Assembly (NCBI RefSeq): GCF_003606325.2
Contig: NZ_CP031843.2
Coordinates: forward strand, 62,001-126,000
Length of the DNA: 64,000 nt
Direction: 5' to 3'
Origin: Bartonella kosoyi
Lineage (GTDB): Bacteria; Pseudomonadota; Alphaproteobacteria; Rhizobiales; Rhizobiaceae
A model generated the notes under the pieces. That model was not told where the DNA came from, ran no database searches, and saw only the letters and a program-made list of their open reading frames with translations. The translations under genes and the position numbers were made by a program. Of this stretch, positions 16,905 through 28,406 are shown in pieces (position 1 is the stretch's first letter; the number at the start of each line of letters is the position of its first letter).

Positions 16905-17572
16905 CTCCCCCCCTCGATTTTAAAGCCAAAATGCTACGAGATTAATTTTCTATAATGATATCATAACAAAATACAAGAAAAATTTATTCATTTTAATGAA
17001 AAAAGAGGTGTTTTATTGAAATACAAATCTATTTTTGTTAGCAAAAGCAACTAAATCCGCTCGTTAATAAAAAGACACCCCCTTGAAGAAGAAGCTATCC
17101 TGAAGCACAAAAGCTTCATAAGCTATATGTCTAATCCAATCAGAAATCACAACTCTTCAATCGACCCGCTTACCCAACTTTTGAGATTGCACTCAAATGG
17201 ATTGTGCTGATGACAAGCAATAATAACATGAATAAAGAGAAAATATCACAATATCAAACTCTTCTTAAGATAGTACCAACTTTATGATTTTCACTTCAAA
17301 AAATAAGAGTCCACCTCACGAACCATAACACAACGAAGATACTGCGCATTCACGAATTTCCTTTAAAGCACCATCTCCCCTTCTTACAATCGCACCTCTC
17401 CCGCAATCTTATCTCTCGATGCAATTCATAAAGACTTTATAAAATATCCAAGGAGAAAACGCTCTGAGAAAGCTTTCAAGCCTAAAATACCCCCATCATT
17501 TTTATCATGATGAGGTTTTCCCAATCACGCAGAAACATGCAAAATCTTTCCGCATTTAGGCATAGAGCTTGT
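16905..17572. other. Intergenic region, nothing recognised
   Basis: About 670 bases without a supported gene, RNA or strong repeat. It ends where the decayed copy of the aldolase gene begins. Confidence 0.4.
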
Positions 17573-18275
17573 ACTTCAAGCGCTCACTTTTTCTTGGCTC
17601 TTTTGTCCCCTGCTCTTTTGTCCCCTGCTCTTTGTCCATTGTCCTAAAGCCACAAGATGGTTCATCCGCACACGATGATGAAATGCCTTTTGCGCAACAG
17701 CAATATTTTCATCTTTTCCAGCCCATGCTTTTAAAGCAGCCGCTTGCAAAGCACGTCGATCAAGAAAAGGTCAATTTCCAAGGCAATGCACCCAAAGCAT
17801 TGATCGTGAATAAATGGGGCAGAAAAATGCGCCGTTGCTTCCTAATCTGACTGCCCGCAAGACAAGAAAAGCAATTCTTAAGAACAGTGGAAGGGACAGT
17901 TTGTTTAAGCACACGAACAGTCTTTTCAGCCACCTCTTCAACACCAGCCTTGCGCGCATCCTTGCCATCAATGCCCCTATTGGGTTTTAAAATCATCCCC
18001 TCTAAAACAACACGAGCTTCAAATAGTGTTATAAAAATTTGCCAAACGGCACATGTCCCCTCACACACAACGCGCAATGGAATGCTGACACGATGGTCCA
18101 TCCATCAGCACTTCCGGCTCTACAATCGGCACAATCCAATCTTGAAATTGTTAAACCCAAAAAAAGAACTATATTCTTTATCAAAGAGCATAATGCGCAA
18201 GAGCTTATGCATTTTGATTGCCCTCTTGGCTAGCAAAGCGTTCACATCAAGGACAATCACTGCATCCCCTTATGG
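17573..18275 (-). pseudogene. Decayed duplicate of the 3' half of fbaB
   Basis: The sequence matches fbaB (18296-18930) in order: the C-terminal stretch (17640-17800), the region around the Schiff-base lysine (17935-18010) and parts up to about residue 145. There are several deletions, a duplicated CCCTGCTCTTTTGTC unit near 17607, and frameshifts. No continuous frame remains. It lies immediately downstream of its parent. Confidence 0.85.
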
Positions 18276-18295
18276 GAATTCAAGTCTATAGCAAT

Positions 18296-19327
18296 TCAAG
18301 CGCTCACTTTTTCTTGGCTCTTTGTCCATTGTCCTAAAGCCGCAAGATGGTTCATCCGCACACGATGATGAAATGCCTTTTGCGCAACAGCAATATTTTC
18401 ATCTTTTCCAGCCCATGCTTTTAAAGCAGCCGCTTGCAAAGCACGTCCATAGGAAAAGGTCAATTTCCAAGGCAATGCACCCAAACTATTCATGGCTGAT
18501 AAATGCGCCGTTGCTTCCTGATCTGACTGCCCACCAGAGAGAAAAGCAATTCCTGGAACAGCAGAAGGGACAGTTTGTTTAAGCACACGAACAGTCTTTT
18601 CAGCCACCTCTTCAACACCAGCCTTGCGCGCATCCTTGCCATCAATCACCATATTGGGTTTTAAAATCATCGCCTCTAAAACAACACGGGCTTCAAACAA
18701 TTCTTTAAAGACAGTGTGTAAAACAGCTTGTGTCACCTCAAAGCAACGCGCAATGGAATGCCCGCACGACGGTCCATCCATCAGCACCTCCGGCTCCACA
18801 ATCGGCACAATATTGAGTTCCTGACATAAAGCAGCATAACGCGCGAGAGCGTGTGCATTTTGATTGATAGCGCCTCTTGTTGGTAAGGTATCTGCATTAA
18901 TGGCAATCACCGCCCGCCACTTAGCAAAACGTGCGCCCAAAGTATAATAGTCTTTTAACCGTTCACGAAGACCATCCAACCCTTCGGTAATTGTCTCTTG
19001 GGGAAAAGCAGCTAAGGGTTTCGCACCCGTATCAACTTTAATTCCTGGCAAAGCGCCAGCATCCCGAATAAGATCCGTCAACATTTGCCCTGTTGATGCT
19101 TTTTGTCGAATGGTTTCATCAAATAAAATCACTCCAGAAATAGCACTTTCCATAGCTTCTTTTGTACTAAAAAGCATTTCACGGTAAGCACGGCGTCTAT
19201 CTTCATTGGATTCAACCCCAATGCTTTCAAACCGCTTGCCTATTGTCGCCGTACTTTCATCTGCTGCCAAAATACCTTTACCTGCCTGCACAAGAGAAAG
19301 TGCAATATCTTCAAGCCGTTCCATCAT
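18296..19327 (-). CDS. fbaB: Fructose-bisphosphate aldolase, class I
   Basis: 343 residues. It is the Schiff-base (metal-free) type: GKGILAADES near residue 18, KWRAVI near 145, and the lysine of VLEAMILKPNMVIDG near 222 as the imine-forming residue. It cleaves fructose 1,6-bisphosphate to glyceraldehyde 3-phosphate and dihydroxyacetone phosphate. AGAGGAA precedes the start. It follows pgk on the same strand with a 138-base gap, in the Rhizobiales order tkt-gap-pgk-fba. Confidence 0.95.
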   Translation of the reverse strand: MMERLEDIALSLVQAGKGILAADESTATIGKRFESIGVESNEDRRRAYREMLFSTKEAMESAISGVILFDETIRQKASTGQMLTDLIRDAGALPGIKVDTGAKPLAAFPQETITEGLDGLRERLKDYYTLGARFAKWRAVIAINADTLPTRGAINQNAHALARYAALCQELNIVPIVEPEVLMDGPSCGHSIARCFEVTQAVLHTVFKELFEARVVLEAMILKPNMVIDGKDARKAGVEEVAEKTVRVLKQTVPSAVPGIAFLSGGQSDQEATAHLSAMNSLGALPWKLTFSYGRALQAAALKAWAGKDENIAVAQKAFHHRVRMNHLAALGQWTKSQEKVSA

Positions 19328-19465
19328 AAAAAAATTCCTCTTTATTTTCTCTATTTTGTCTTAAAATTTCATCTTGTCTCAAAGTCTTCCAACAGTGCGC
19401 CATACGCTTGAACACACCCTACACAAATGACACACAGCTTTAAAGCTGCTTTTCGCATAATCCCT

Positions 19466-20659
19466 TTAAGGCTGCATAAGGGCGAGAATCCCAGGCAGAA
19501 CCTTCCCTTCCATCCATTCCAAAAAAGCCCCTCCTGCAGTTGAGAGATAAGTAAAATCATTAGCAACACCAGCATGATTAAGAGCAAAAACCGTATCGCC
19601 TCCTCCCGCAATTGAAACCAACTTGCCCGTCAAACTGCGTTCTGCGGCATGTCGTGCAACAGCAATTGTTCCTTTATCAAAAGGAGACATCTCAAAAACA
19701 CCAAGGGGTCCATTCCACACAAGGGTAGCAGCCTTATCTATTGCGCTCTTGATATGAGCAATAGAGCGCGTTCCAATATCCAATATCATACCATCCTCAG
19801 GAATATCGCCAATATCATAAAGACGATGCGGCGCATTTTTTTCAAAGCGAAATCCAACGATAGCATCCACAGGGAGTAGAAGTTTACAGTGACATTCTTG
19901 CGCTTTTTTAATGATTTTTTTGACCGTTTCCATCAATTCGTGTTCACACAGTGACTTCCCCACATGAATACCTTGCGCAGCTAAAAAACTATTGGCCATC
20001 CCACCCCCAATCACCAAGGAGTCGACTTTTTCCACCAAATGATTGAGAACAAAAAGCTTACTGGAAACTTTTGCCCCTCCCACCAGTGCAACGACAGGAC
20101 GCGTTGGATTTCCAAGCCCTTTTTCTAAAGCCTGCAACTCACCTTGCAGCGATCGCCCCGCATAAGAGGGCAACAAATGCGTTATTCCCTCCACTGAAGC
20201 ATGAGCACGATGAGAAACCGAAAAAGCATCATTGACATAAAGATCCCCATTATGGGCCAAAGCTTCGGCAAAAGAACAATCATTCTTTTCCTCATCGGCA
20301 TAAAAACGAATATTTTCGAGTAGTAAAACACCCCCGTTTTGCAATGCCTCCACCGCCACCTGCACCGCCGAACCCATACAGTCAGGAACAAAAGCAACCG
20401 GCTGATTAATGATTTTTTCCAGCACTGACACAACAGGACGGAGTGAAAATTCCGGCTCGATCTTTCCTTTAGGGCGACCACAATGAGAAAGCAAAATAAG
20501 CTTAGCGCCACGCTTTTGCAGCTCAACGAGTGTTTCTTTATGGCGAACAAGACGCGTCTCATCACAAACTTTACCCAATGCCATAGGAACATTAAAATCC
20601 ACGCGCACAAGAACACGTTTGCCCAAAACATCAACATCATCAAGCGTACGAAACACCAT
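19466..20659 (-). CDS. pgk: Phosphoglycerate kinase
   Basis: 397 residues from ATG 20659. Upstream in-frame ATGs are rejected because MVFRTLDDVDVLGKRVLVRV is where the family begins and AGAGGAA lies seven bases ahead. Key parts: RVDFNVPM, HCGRPKG, the hinge and the nucleotide-site GGGDTVFAL near the C-terminus. It transfers phosphate from 1,3-bisphosphoglycerate to ADP in glycolysis. Confidence 0.96.
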   Translation of the reverse strand: MVFRTLDDVDVLGKRVLVRVDFNVPMALGKVCDETRLVRHKETLVELQKRGAKLILLSHCGRPKGKIEPEFSLRPVVSVLEKIINQPVAFVPDCMGSAVQVAVEALQNGGVLLLENIRFYADEEKNDCSFAEALAHNGDLYVNDAFSVSHRAHASVEGITHLLPSYAGRSLQGELQALEKGLGNPTRPVVALVGGAKVSSKLFVLNHLVEKVDSLVIGGGMANSFLAAQGIHVGKSLCEHELMETVKKIIKKAQECHCKLLLPVDAIVGFRFEKNAPHRLYDIGDIPEDGMILDIGTRSIAHIKSAIDKAATLVWNGPLGVFEMSPFDKGTIAVARHAAERSLTGKLVSIAGGGDTVFALNHAGVANDFTYLSTAGGAFLEWMEGKVLPGILALMQP

Positions 20660-20710
20660 CACTGTTTCCTCTTCACTTTCCATTGTTTCAAATAAAAACG
20701 CATCAAACAA

Positions 20711-21212
20711 ACCTGCTTAATTTTCTTTCCTCTAAAATCTCTTCTTTGCTTTTGCATGCCCCTACTTTGCTTGTGTATGCCACATCTTTATTTTTTCATA
20801 AAAGAAACCCACGAAAAACCACCCTTCTCTCCCCTCTACTTGAAAATTCAAAGCCTCCATCATCAAGTGTACAAAAGCCTCTCATTGTTCTTAATCTTCA
20901 TAATCCATTGTTGCAAACAAATGCATTGGCTCAATTTTATTTCTACTAAAACGCTTCTTTACTTCTATGAAAAAGTGTTTACATTTTTCATCTTCTGACG
21001 TTTTTTCAAACGTTATCTCGTTCAGATGTTCCTTTTTCAAAGTTTACTCTTTCAAGCGGCTTTTAAAATCATATACTGCCTTGCACTTAAAAAAACACCA
21101 TCAATCCTTAACAGCATCTTCTCTCTAGCGCATAAAAGCGACAACTTCTCTCTATTTTTCTCAAAAGAATGCGCCTTAATTTGTACAAAAACGAGGCTTT
21201 TCCTCATAAAGG
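20711..21212. other. Intergenic region between gap and pgk
   Basis: About 500 bases, T/C-rich, without a supported gene. It separates gap (with its own terminator) from pgk, so pgk probably has its own promoter here. Confidence 0.4.
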
Positions 21213-21238
21213 AAAAGGACCCGAGGGTCCTTCTTAGA
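21213..21238 (-). terminator. Terminator of gap
   Basis: Inverted repeat AAGGACCC/GGGTCCTT (21215-21222/21225-21232), followed on the minus strand by TTTTCC, immediately after the gap stop codon. Confidence 0.75.
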
Positions 21239-21242
21239 GTAT

Positions 21243-22250
21243 TTATATTGTCTTGGCAAAAGCCACAGCCGTATCACTCATACGGTTAGAAAAGCCCCAT
21301 TCATTATCATACCAAACCAGAACACGACAGAGCTTACCATCAATCACTTTGGTTTGATCATTATGGAAAATGGCTGAATGAGGATTATGATTAAAATCAC
21401 AACTCACAAGCTTTTCTTGCGTAGTGTCCAAAATTCCCTTTAAGGAACCGCGTGCAGCAGTCGCAATAGCCGTATTAATTTCTTCAATTGTTGTGGAACG
21501 CTTAGCAGTAAATGTCAAATCTACTACAGAAACATTAGGGGTTGGAACACGAATGGACACTCCATCAAGCAATCCCTTTAATTCTGGCAAAACCAATCCC
21601 ACAGCTTTTGCTGCCCCGGTTGAAGTAGGAATCATCGAAAGAGCGGACGCACGCGCCCGATAAAGATCACGATGCATGGTATCCAACACAGGTTGATCAC
21701 CCGTATAAGAATGGATTGTTGTCATGAATCCATTTTCGATACCCACCGTGTTGTGCAAAACTTGTGCAACAGGGGCTAAGCAATTGGTTGTACAAGAAGC
21801 ATTTGAAACAACGCGATGCTCTTTATTTAAAGATTGATGATTAACCCCGTACACCACGGTAAGATCGGCTCCTTCAGAAGGCGCAGAAACAAGCACACGC
21901 TTTGCCCCCGCTTCCAAATGCGCCTTTGCTTTATCACGCGCCGTAAAAATGCCCGTACATTCCAACGCAATATCGATATCTAAATCTTTCCAAGGCAATT
22001 GTACAGGATCACGCTCAGCGCATACCTTTATTAAACCACTCCCCACATCAATGGCATCCCCCACTACCTTAACGTCCCCAGAAAAACGCCCATGAACTGA
22101 ATCATAGCGCAATAAATGGGCGTTTGTTTCCACCGATCCTAAATCATTAATTGCAACCACTTCAATATCTTTTCGTCCACTTTCTATAAGAGCACGTAAA
22201 ATATTGCGTCCAATACGACCAAACCCATTAATTGCAACACGAACTGTCAT
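21243..22250 (-). CDS. gap: Glyceraldehyde-3-phosphate dehydrogenase, type I
   Basis: 335 residues. The NAD-binding start [18 protein letters not shown] and the catalytic cysteine in [13 protein letters not shown] near residue 155 are intact, as is the C-terminal [12 protein letters not shown]. It oxidises glyceraldehyde 3-phosphate to 1,3-bisphosphoglycerate. GAGGAA lies nine bases before ATG. Placed between tkt and pgk as in other Rhizobiales. Confidence 0.97.
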   Translation of the reverse strand: MTVRVAINGFGRIGRNILRALIESGRKDIEVVAINDLGSVETNAHLLRYDSVHGRFSGDVKVVGDAIDVGSGLIKVCAERDPVQLPWKDLDIDIALECTGIFTARDKAKAHLEAGAKRVLVSAPSEGADLTVVYGVNHQSLNKEHRVVSNASCTTNCLAPVAQVLHNTVGIENGFMTTIHSYTGDQPVLDTMHRDLYRARASALSMIPTSTGAAKAVGLVLPELKGLLDGVSIRVPTPNVSVVDLTFTAKRSTTIEEINTAIATAARGSLKGILDTTQEKLVSCDFNHNPHSAIFHNDQTKVIDGKLCRVLVWYDNEWGFSNRMSDTAVAFAKTI

Positions 22251-22454
22251 TTCACATGTTTCCTCATCTAATTTTTAAAAGCATAACATTTAAAACACAA
22301 CAAATGGGCATTTTCCAATCCCAAACTATGAATTCCCAAGACACCAGTATCTCGATCAATCAATCACTTATCCACAATAATGCACAACACTATCCACAAC
22401 ACCGTGCAGAGTGTGATACCTTACAGACACCCCCACGCATGACAATACAAGCTG

Positions 22455-24461
22455 TCATTTTGTCTTTTCCTCTTCGATCTTTTCCAGCTCTCTTTCAACA
22501 GTCGCAACGACATTTTCAGAAGTAAGACCAAAATGTGTATAAAGGTCATCAATTGTTCCACTTGCCCCAAAGCTCTCCATACCAATAAACACCCCGTCAC
22601 AGCCAATAAAACGGTCCCATCCTTGAGCAACAGCAGCTTCAATCGCGATTTTAATCGGCGCATCGCCAATGAGAGCCCGTTGATAGGAGCGAGACTGTTG
22701 AGAAAAGAGTTCAAAACAAGGCACAGAAACCACACGGGTTGGGATGCCTTTTTCTTCTAAGACTTCACGTGCTTTGACCGCAATTTGCAATTCTGAACCG
22801 GAAGCAAACAAAGTCACTTGCGCCTCATCACTGGCTGTTAACAATTCATAAGCCCCAAGCGTACAGAGATTTTCTTCTTCATACTCTTGACGCAGTAGCG
22901 GCAGATTTTGTCGGCTCAAAGCCAAGGTAGAAGGCGTCCCGCGTGCTTTCAAAGCCAATTGCCAACACTCAACGGTTTCCATAGCATCAGCAGGGCGGAA
23001 CACCAGATGATTAGGCATAGCGCGCAAGCAAGCTAAATGTTCCACGGGTTGATGGGTCGGTCCATCTTCACCAAGCCCAATAGAATCATGGGTCATGACA
23101 TAAACCACCCGCAACCCCATAAGAGAAGACAAACGCATGGCAGGACGCATATAGTCAGAAAAGCATAAAAATGTTCCCCCGTAAGGAATAAAGCCTCCAT
23201 GGAGAGCAAGCCCATTCATGATAGCGCCCATGGCATGTTCACGAATGCCATAATGGAGATAGCGCCCTGAAAAATCATCTGCCGTGATACTCTTCATCTG
23301 GCTGCTTTTTGTATTATTAGAGCCGGTCAAATCAGCAGAACCACCAATGGTCTCATGAACGACCTCATTGATCACTTCCAAAGCCATTTCCGAAGCTTTA
23401 CGCGTAGCTACAACAGGAGACTCTTCAACAAGTTTCTGTTTATAAGCATCGACAGCGCTATCAAATCCCCCCACGAGATCACCACGCATCAATCTTTCAA
23501 ATTCCAGCCGTTCTGAGACAGGAAGATCCGCCAATTTTTCTTCCCATTTTTGTCGCCTTTTAGCGGCATTAAGCCCTGCTAAACGCCAATTATCGAGAAT
23601 ATCGGCTGGAATAACGAAAGGCTCTGCCTCCCACCCCAAGGCGATACGGGTCTCAGCAATTTCTCGCACACCTAGAGGAGCTCCATGAACTTTATTGCTT
23701 CCCGCTTTATTCGGTGCTCCAAAACCGATTGTTGTTTTACAAGCGATTAAAGTTGGTTTATCAGAATTTTTCGCCTCTTCAATGGCATGTGCAATGGCTG
23801 TTTGGCTATGTCCATCGACTTTGAGTGTATTCCAACCCGATGCTTTAAAACGCGCGCACTGATCTGTACTATCCGCAAGAGAAATTTCTCCATCGATAGA
23901 AATATTATTATCATCCCACAACACGATAAGCTTGTGAAGTTTTAAATGCCCAGCTAAGGAAAGTGCTTCTTGCGAAATGCCTTCCATCAGGCATCCATCC
24001 CCCACCAATGCATAAGTGTAATGGTTGATAAGATCGCCAAAACGAGCATTTTGCAACCGTTCTGCAAGAGCCATTCCCACGGCATTCGCCAACCCTTGTC
24101 CGAGAGGTCCAGTGGTTGTTTCAATTCCTGCTGCATGCCCATATTCTGGATGTCCTGCAAGCTTTGCTCCTAATTGGCGAAAATTTTTAAGATCCTCAAT
24201 ACAGATATCTTCATAACCTGAAAGATACAGCAGAGCATAAAGCAACATCGATCCATGCCCTGCTGATAAGACAAAACGATCACGGTTAGGCCAACGAGGA
24301 TTTTTGGGATCATGAGCAAGGAATTGTGTATAAAGAACCGTCGCAATATCAGCGGCTCCCATTGGCAAGCCCGGATGACCAGAATTGGCTTTTTCAATCG
24401 CATCAATAGCTAGAAAACGGATAGCATTAGCCATCTGATTCTGTTGGAGGGTGTTTGTCAT
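22455..24461 (-). CDS. tkt: Transketolase
   Basis: 668 residues, full length. The thiamine diphosphate site [13 protein letters not shown] near 157, SGHPGLPMG near 28 and the transketolase run [20 protein letters not shown] near 460 are present. It links glycolysis and the pentose phosphate pathway by moving two-carbon units. First gene of the tkt-gap-pgk-fbaB series and divergent from DUF4164-zapA. Confidence 0.96.
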   Translation of the reverse strand: MTNTLQQNQMANAIRFLAIDAIEKANSGHPGLPMGAADIATVLYTQFLAHDPKNPRWPNRDRFVLSAGHGSMLLYALLYLSGYEDICIEDLKNFRQLGAKLAGHPEYGHAAGIETTTGPLGQGLANAVGMALAERLQNARFGDLINHYTYALVGDGCLMEGISQEALSLAGHLKLHKLIVLWDDNNISIDGEISLADSTDQCARFKASGWNTLKVDGHSQTAIAHAIEEAKNSDKPTLIACKTTIGFGAPNKAGSNKVHGAPLGVREIAETRIALGWEAEPFVIPADILDNWRLAGLNAAKRRQKWEEKLADLPVSERLEFERLMRGDLVGGFDSAVDAYKQKLVEESPVVATRKASEMALEVINEVVHETIGGSADLTGSNNTKSSQMKSITADDFSGRYLHYGIREHAMGAIMNGLALHGGFIPYGGTFLCFSDYMRPAMRLSSLMGLRVVYVMTHDSIGLGEDGPTHQPVEHLACLRAMPNHLVFRPADAMETVECWQLALKARGTPSTLALSRQNLPLLRQEYEEENLCTLGAYELLTASDEAQVTLFASGSELQIAVKAREVLEEKGIPTRVVSVPCFELFSQQSRSYQRALIGDAPIKIAIEAAVAQGWDRFIGCDGVFIGMESFGASGTIDDLYTHFGLTSENVVATVERELEKIEEEKTK

Positions 24462-24795
24462 GAATGATCGACCATTTTTTTTAATACATTATTCTGTTGT
24501 TTTTTCCGTATTGTCTTAAAGTTCCTTAAGAAATACTCTTTTACCCATCAGCGTGAGACTTTTGTCACCACTTCCATAACATTAATAACACATTCCCCTC
24601 ACGCATCCTGTACAACCATGTCATTTATGCCAATACGCGCAAAAAATCCAGCTTTTAATTTATATCCATCCCCTGCTTTGCTTGCTAAAATATCCTACAT
24701 ACTTAAAAATGAGAGAGACATATTATAAGAATGTAAGTGATTCGTTTTTGCATAACGCATTGATAAAGGATACAATTACCCAAAGGACAAAAGCA

Positions 24796-25071
24796 ATGAA
24801 CCAAGAGACTACGGTTCTGCAAGATGCTCTAGAACACCTAGAAAAAGCACTTAGAACCTTAGAGATCACCATAATAAACCGCAACGCCGTTATTGATAAA
24901 AATAACGAATGGGAAGAAGAAATTCAACGAATGAATGCTGACCGCAGCCATCTTGCCCAAGCACTTGACAAAGCTGAAGCCCAAATTGAACGCTTAGAAT
25001 CTGTTAACAAAGAAGTTTCCAAACGTCTTATTAAAGCAATGGAAACGATTCGTATCGTCATTGATAGATAA
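24796..25071 (+). CDS. DUF4164 coiled-coil protein
   Basis: 91 residues from ATG 24796 (AAAGGA eight bases ahead; the longer in-frame start upstream adds unconserved sequence). It is almost wholly helical with heptad spacing (LEHLEKALRTLEITI, LAQALDKAEAQIERLESVNKEV). This small Rhizobiales protein is regularly found directly before zapA, 12 bases away here, which suggests a role linked to cell division; its function is not established. Confidence 0.8.
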   Translation: MNQETTVLQDALEHLEKALRTLEITIINRNAVIDKNNEWEEEIQRMNADRSHLAQALDKAEAQIERLESVNKEVSKRLIKAMETIRIVIDR

Positions 25072-25083
25072 AGGTTTGAATGT

Positions 25084-25467
25084 ATGGAAACAGTTTCCGT
25101 TACCATTGATGGTAAGAATTATCGCATGGCTTGTAATAAAGGACAAGAAAGTCATCTTATTGCGCTTGCAGCACAATTGGATCAATATATCACTCATCTA
25201 AAGAAAAATTTTGGAGAAATTGGCGACCATCGTTTATCGGTCATGGCGGGCATAATGATTATCGATGAAATGGAAGAAATAAAACGAGAAAATAAAAAAT
25301 TACAAGAAAGCTACGATGCTCTTTTACGACTCCACAATGAAAAGGAGCGCGCCATGGGAAGAATTATGCGTGACACCACACACCGCATTGAAAAACTCAC
25401 CAACCAATTGCTCAAAGATGATCAAAACAGCAAAAACATTCAAGAACAAGAACAGGAAGACTTTTAA
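25084..25467 (+). CDS. zapA: Cell division protein ZapA
   Basis: 127 residues. The N-terminal part (VSVTIDGKNYRMACNKGQE, LIALAAQLDQYI) and the following long helix (MAGIMIIDEMEEIKRENKKL) are those of ZapA, which cross-links FtsZ filaments at the septum. It overlaps no gene and follows DUF4164. In many Alphaproteobacteria 6S RNA and a 5-formyl-THF ligase come next; neither is recognisable here. Confidence 0.88.
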   Translation: METVSVTIDGKNYRMACNKGQESHLIALAAQLDQYITHLKKNFGEIGDHRLSVMAGIMIIDEMEEIKRENKKLQESYDALLRLHNEKERAMGRIMRDTTHRIEKLTNQLLKDDQNSKNIQEQEQEDF

Positions 25468-26159
25468 ACATGCATCATCGCGCACTCAGCAAGCCGATTT
25501 AACTTACCTTCCGCGCCCAACAGAACAAAAAACTCTAAAAAATGCATACGCATAAACAATTCGATTTTTTATCAAGAGGATTCCAATAACTGATCACGCA
25601 TGGCTCTCATGGAATTGGCTTAAAGTCTGATCAAAAAAAACCTTAAATATTTCACTGACACACAAACATTTCATAGATCAAAGGATCCGCTTTATACCAC
25701 TGCGCTTCCAATGAAATATCTTGCACAACAAACGACCAAAACCAACGCTATTGTAAAAAAATCATAATGCATAAAGCCAACTGCTTTTACATAAAAACGA
25801 CACATAAACAGCCTATTTTTTAGAACACATTCATCGATCACTTTATTCTCATGCCTGACCTTCATGATTTTTGAGGACGCATAATTTTATTCAATTCTGC
25901 TTGCAAAAGTTTCATCCATTCACAAAAGCTTAAAGTGAGAAAAATTTTAAAGTTCTCATTCAAACAGCAAAAGGATGCATCTTCATGATCAATGAATCTC
26001 TCGCTTATAAGACATCAATAAAACGATCTGAAACAGATCTAAAAAGATGATAGAAAAAATCTTCCACCATAGGCAACCATCTTCAAAACGAACGATAAAA
26101 TTACAACATCACCGCATCCCAACCCCAAAATCTAATACCCAAACCCCATACGACCATAC
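25468..26159. other. Intergenic region after zapA
   Basis: About 690 bases with no supported gene. I looked for 6S RNA, which often follows zapA, but could not recognise its hairpin order. Confidence 0.35.
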
Positions 26160-26969
26160 TATTTCCACAATGGAAGATCAAAGCGAAATCGGTCTATTGG
26201 GACGTTCACGAGAAGCGCGCACCCCTGTTGTTCCTGAAGCCTGTTTAAAGGCGTATGAAAAAACACATGCGTAAACGGATCAAATCCCCTTCGTTCCATC
26301 TTGAGAGACAGAAGCAATACGCAAAAGGTTTGTTGCGCCAGGCGTTCCAAGGGGAACACCGGCTGTCACAAGGAAGCGATCTCCCCCTTGGCAAAAACCT
26401 TCCTGAAAGGCAATGGTAGCTGCACGATCAACCATATCCTCTAAATTCTTTGCATCATCAGTCACCACACGAATGAAGCCCCCAAATGAGAGCCAAACGC
26501 CGCGCTGTTTCCACAATGGGCGATAAAGCAATAATCGGTCTATTGGGACGTTCACGAGAGGCGCGCACCCCTGTTGTTCCTGAAGCCTGTTTAAAGGCGT
26601 ATGAAAAAACACATGCGTAAACGGATCAAATCCCCTTCGTTCCATCTTGAGAGACAGAAACAATACGCAAAAGGTTTGTTGCGCCAGGCGTTCCAAGGGG
26701 AACACCGGCTGTCACAAGGAAGCGATCTCCCCCTTGGCAAAAACCTTCCTGAAAGGCAATGGTAGCTGCACGATCAACCATATCCTCTAAATTCTTTGCA
26801 TCATCAGTCACCACACGAATGAAGCCCCCAAATGAGAGCCAAACGCCGCGCTGTTTCCACAAGGGAAGATCAAAGCGAAATCGGTCTATTGGGACGTTCA
26901 CGAGAAGCGCTCCCCTGTTGTTCCTGAAGCCTGTTTAAAGGCGTATGAAAAAACACATGCGTAAACGGA
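26160..26969 (-). repeat. Tandem repeats (about 345 bp) of the pyk 3' end
   Basis: The marker TTTCCACAA occurs at about 26162, 26508, 26853 and, in pyk itself, 27198, giving a period of about 345 bases. Each unit carries the last 60-70 codons of pyk (VVTDDAKNLEDMVDRAA ... SQDGTKGI), preceded by a fragment from further upstream and followed by TGTTTAAAGGCGTATG. The units are nearly identical. The internal join drops about 300 bases of pyk, so none encodes an enzyme. Confidence 0.9.
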
Positions 26970-28406
26970 TCAAATCCCCTTCGTTCCATCTTGAGAGACA
27001 GAAACAATACGCAAAAGGTTTGTTGCGCCAGGCGTTCCAAGGGGAACACCGGCTGTCACAAGGAAGCGATCTCCCCCTTGGCAAAAACCTTCCTGAAAGG
27101 CAATGGTAGCTGCACGATCAACCATATCCTCTAAATTCTTTGCATCATCAGTCACCACACAATGAAGCCCCCAAATGAGAGCCAAACGCCGCGCTGTTTC
27201 CACAATGGGCGATAAAGCAATAATCGGTCTATTGGGACGTTCACGAGAGGCGCGCACCCCTGTTGTTCCTGAAGCCGTATAGGCAACGATCGCGGAGAGT
27301 GAAAGTGTTTCAGCAATCTGACGCGCTGCAAGAGAAATCGCATCTGTCCCTGTCGTTTCCGGTGCAGGATGTTGTGCTCCAACCTGAGCAGCATAAGTAT
27401 GATCTTGTTCAATTTGCCGCGCGATTTTATCCATCATAAGCACCGCTTCTTCCGGATAACGACCAGAAGCAGATTCAGCCGACAACATCACGGCATCTGT
27501 TCCAGCATAAACCGCTGTAGCAACATCGGATACTTCTGCACGCGTTGGCACAGGAGATGTGATCATTGATTCGAGCATTTGTGTCGCCACCACCACCGGT
27601 TTTCCGGCTAAACGGCAAGCTTTGATCAACTCCATCTGAAGTGCAGGAACTCTTTCCAGAGGCATTTCCACCCCGAGATCTCCGCGCGCAATCATAATAC
27701 CATCAGAGACTTCAATAATCTTTTCTATATGTTCCAAGGCTTGAGGCTTTTCGATTTTAGCCATCAAAGACACCTTGCTTTTTGTCAATCTGCGCACCGC
27801 TATAATATCTTCTGGACGCTGAATAAAAGAAAGGGCAACCCAATCAACAGGCTGCTGTAACAGCGCCTGAAGATCAGCCTTATCTTTTGAGGTCATCGAA
27901 TCAAAAGGCAAAACTGTATCAGGAAAACTCACACCTTTTCGATCAGAAATACGGGTTCCAGCAACCACGCGACACTGAACAAAATGATCATCACACACTT
28001 CAGCGCGCAGTTCCACCCTTCCATCATCAATCAACAACCGATCCCCTGGTTTAAGTGCCAAAAAGACATCCTCATGGGGGAAAAAAACACGCCGTGCATC
28101 ACCAGCCACATCGCGATGATCTAATGTAAAGCTTTGCCCGACACGCAAATCTTCTTGACCTTTGGCAAAATGACCAATACGCAGTTTTGGTCCCTGAAGA
28201 TCCACCAAAATACCGATGGGCCGTTGAACCGTTTTTTCAACCTCCCGTATCGACTTGACCAAATCGCCCAATGTGTCACGATCCGTATGACTCATATTAA
28301 GGCGAAAAACATCTGCTCCTGCCCTAAAAAGCTTCTCAATCATTACACAAGAAAAAGAAGAAGGACCAAGAGTCGCAATAATTTTTACTTTACGGGCTCG
28401 TTTCAC
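26970..28406 (-). CDS. pyk: Pyruvate kinase
   Basis: 478 residues. Motifs: KIIATLGPSS at the start, the active-site MAKIEKPQALEHI near 218, and IMIARGDLGVEMPLERVP near 238. It converts phosphoenolpyruvate and ADP to pyruvate and ATP. The start is GTG 28406, which overlaps the stop of the DUF1036 gene by four bases (GTGA), so the two are translationally coupled. Three partial copies of its own 3' end follow. Confidence 0.95.
   Translation of the reverse strand: MKRARKVKIIATLGPSSFSCVMIEKLFRAGADVFRLNMSHTDRDTLGDLVKSIREVEKTVQRPIGILVDLQGPKLRIGHFAKGQEDLRVGQSFTLDHRDVAGDARRVFFPHEDVFLALKPGDRLLIDDGRVELRAEVCDDHFVQCRVVAGTRISDRKGVSFPDTVLPFDSMTSKDKADLQALLQQPVDWVALSFIQRPEDIIAVRRLTKSKVSLMAKIEKPQALEHIEKIIEVSDGIMIARGDLGVEMPLERVPALQMELIKACRLAGKPVVVATQMLESMITSPVPTRAEVSDVATAVYAGTDAVMLSAESASGRYPEEAVLMMDKIARQIEQDHTYAAQVGAQHPAPETTGTDAISLAARQIAETLSLSAIVAYTASGTTGVRASRERPNRPIIALSPIVETARRLALIWGLHCVVTDDAKNLEDMVDRAATIAFQEGFCQGGDRFLVTAGVPLGTPGATNLLRIVSVSQDGTKGI

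Noticed and set aside
25468..26040. 6S RNA after zapA
   Set aside because: The position is right for Alphaproteobacteria, but I could not see the long closing stem or the central bubble pattern.
26280..26901. Additional pyruvate kinase-like genes
   Set aside because: They are joins of two distant fragments of the pyk 3' end with no start region or ribosome site.
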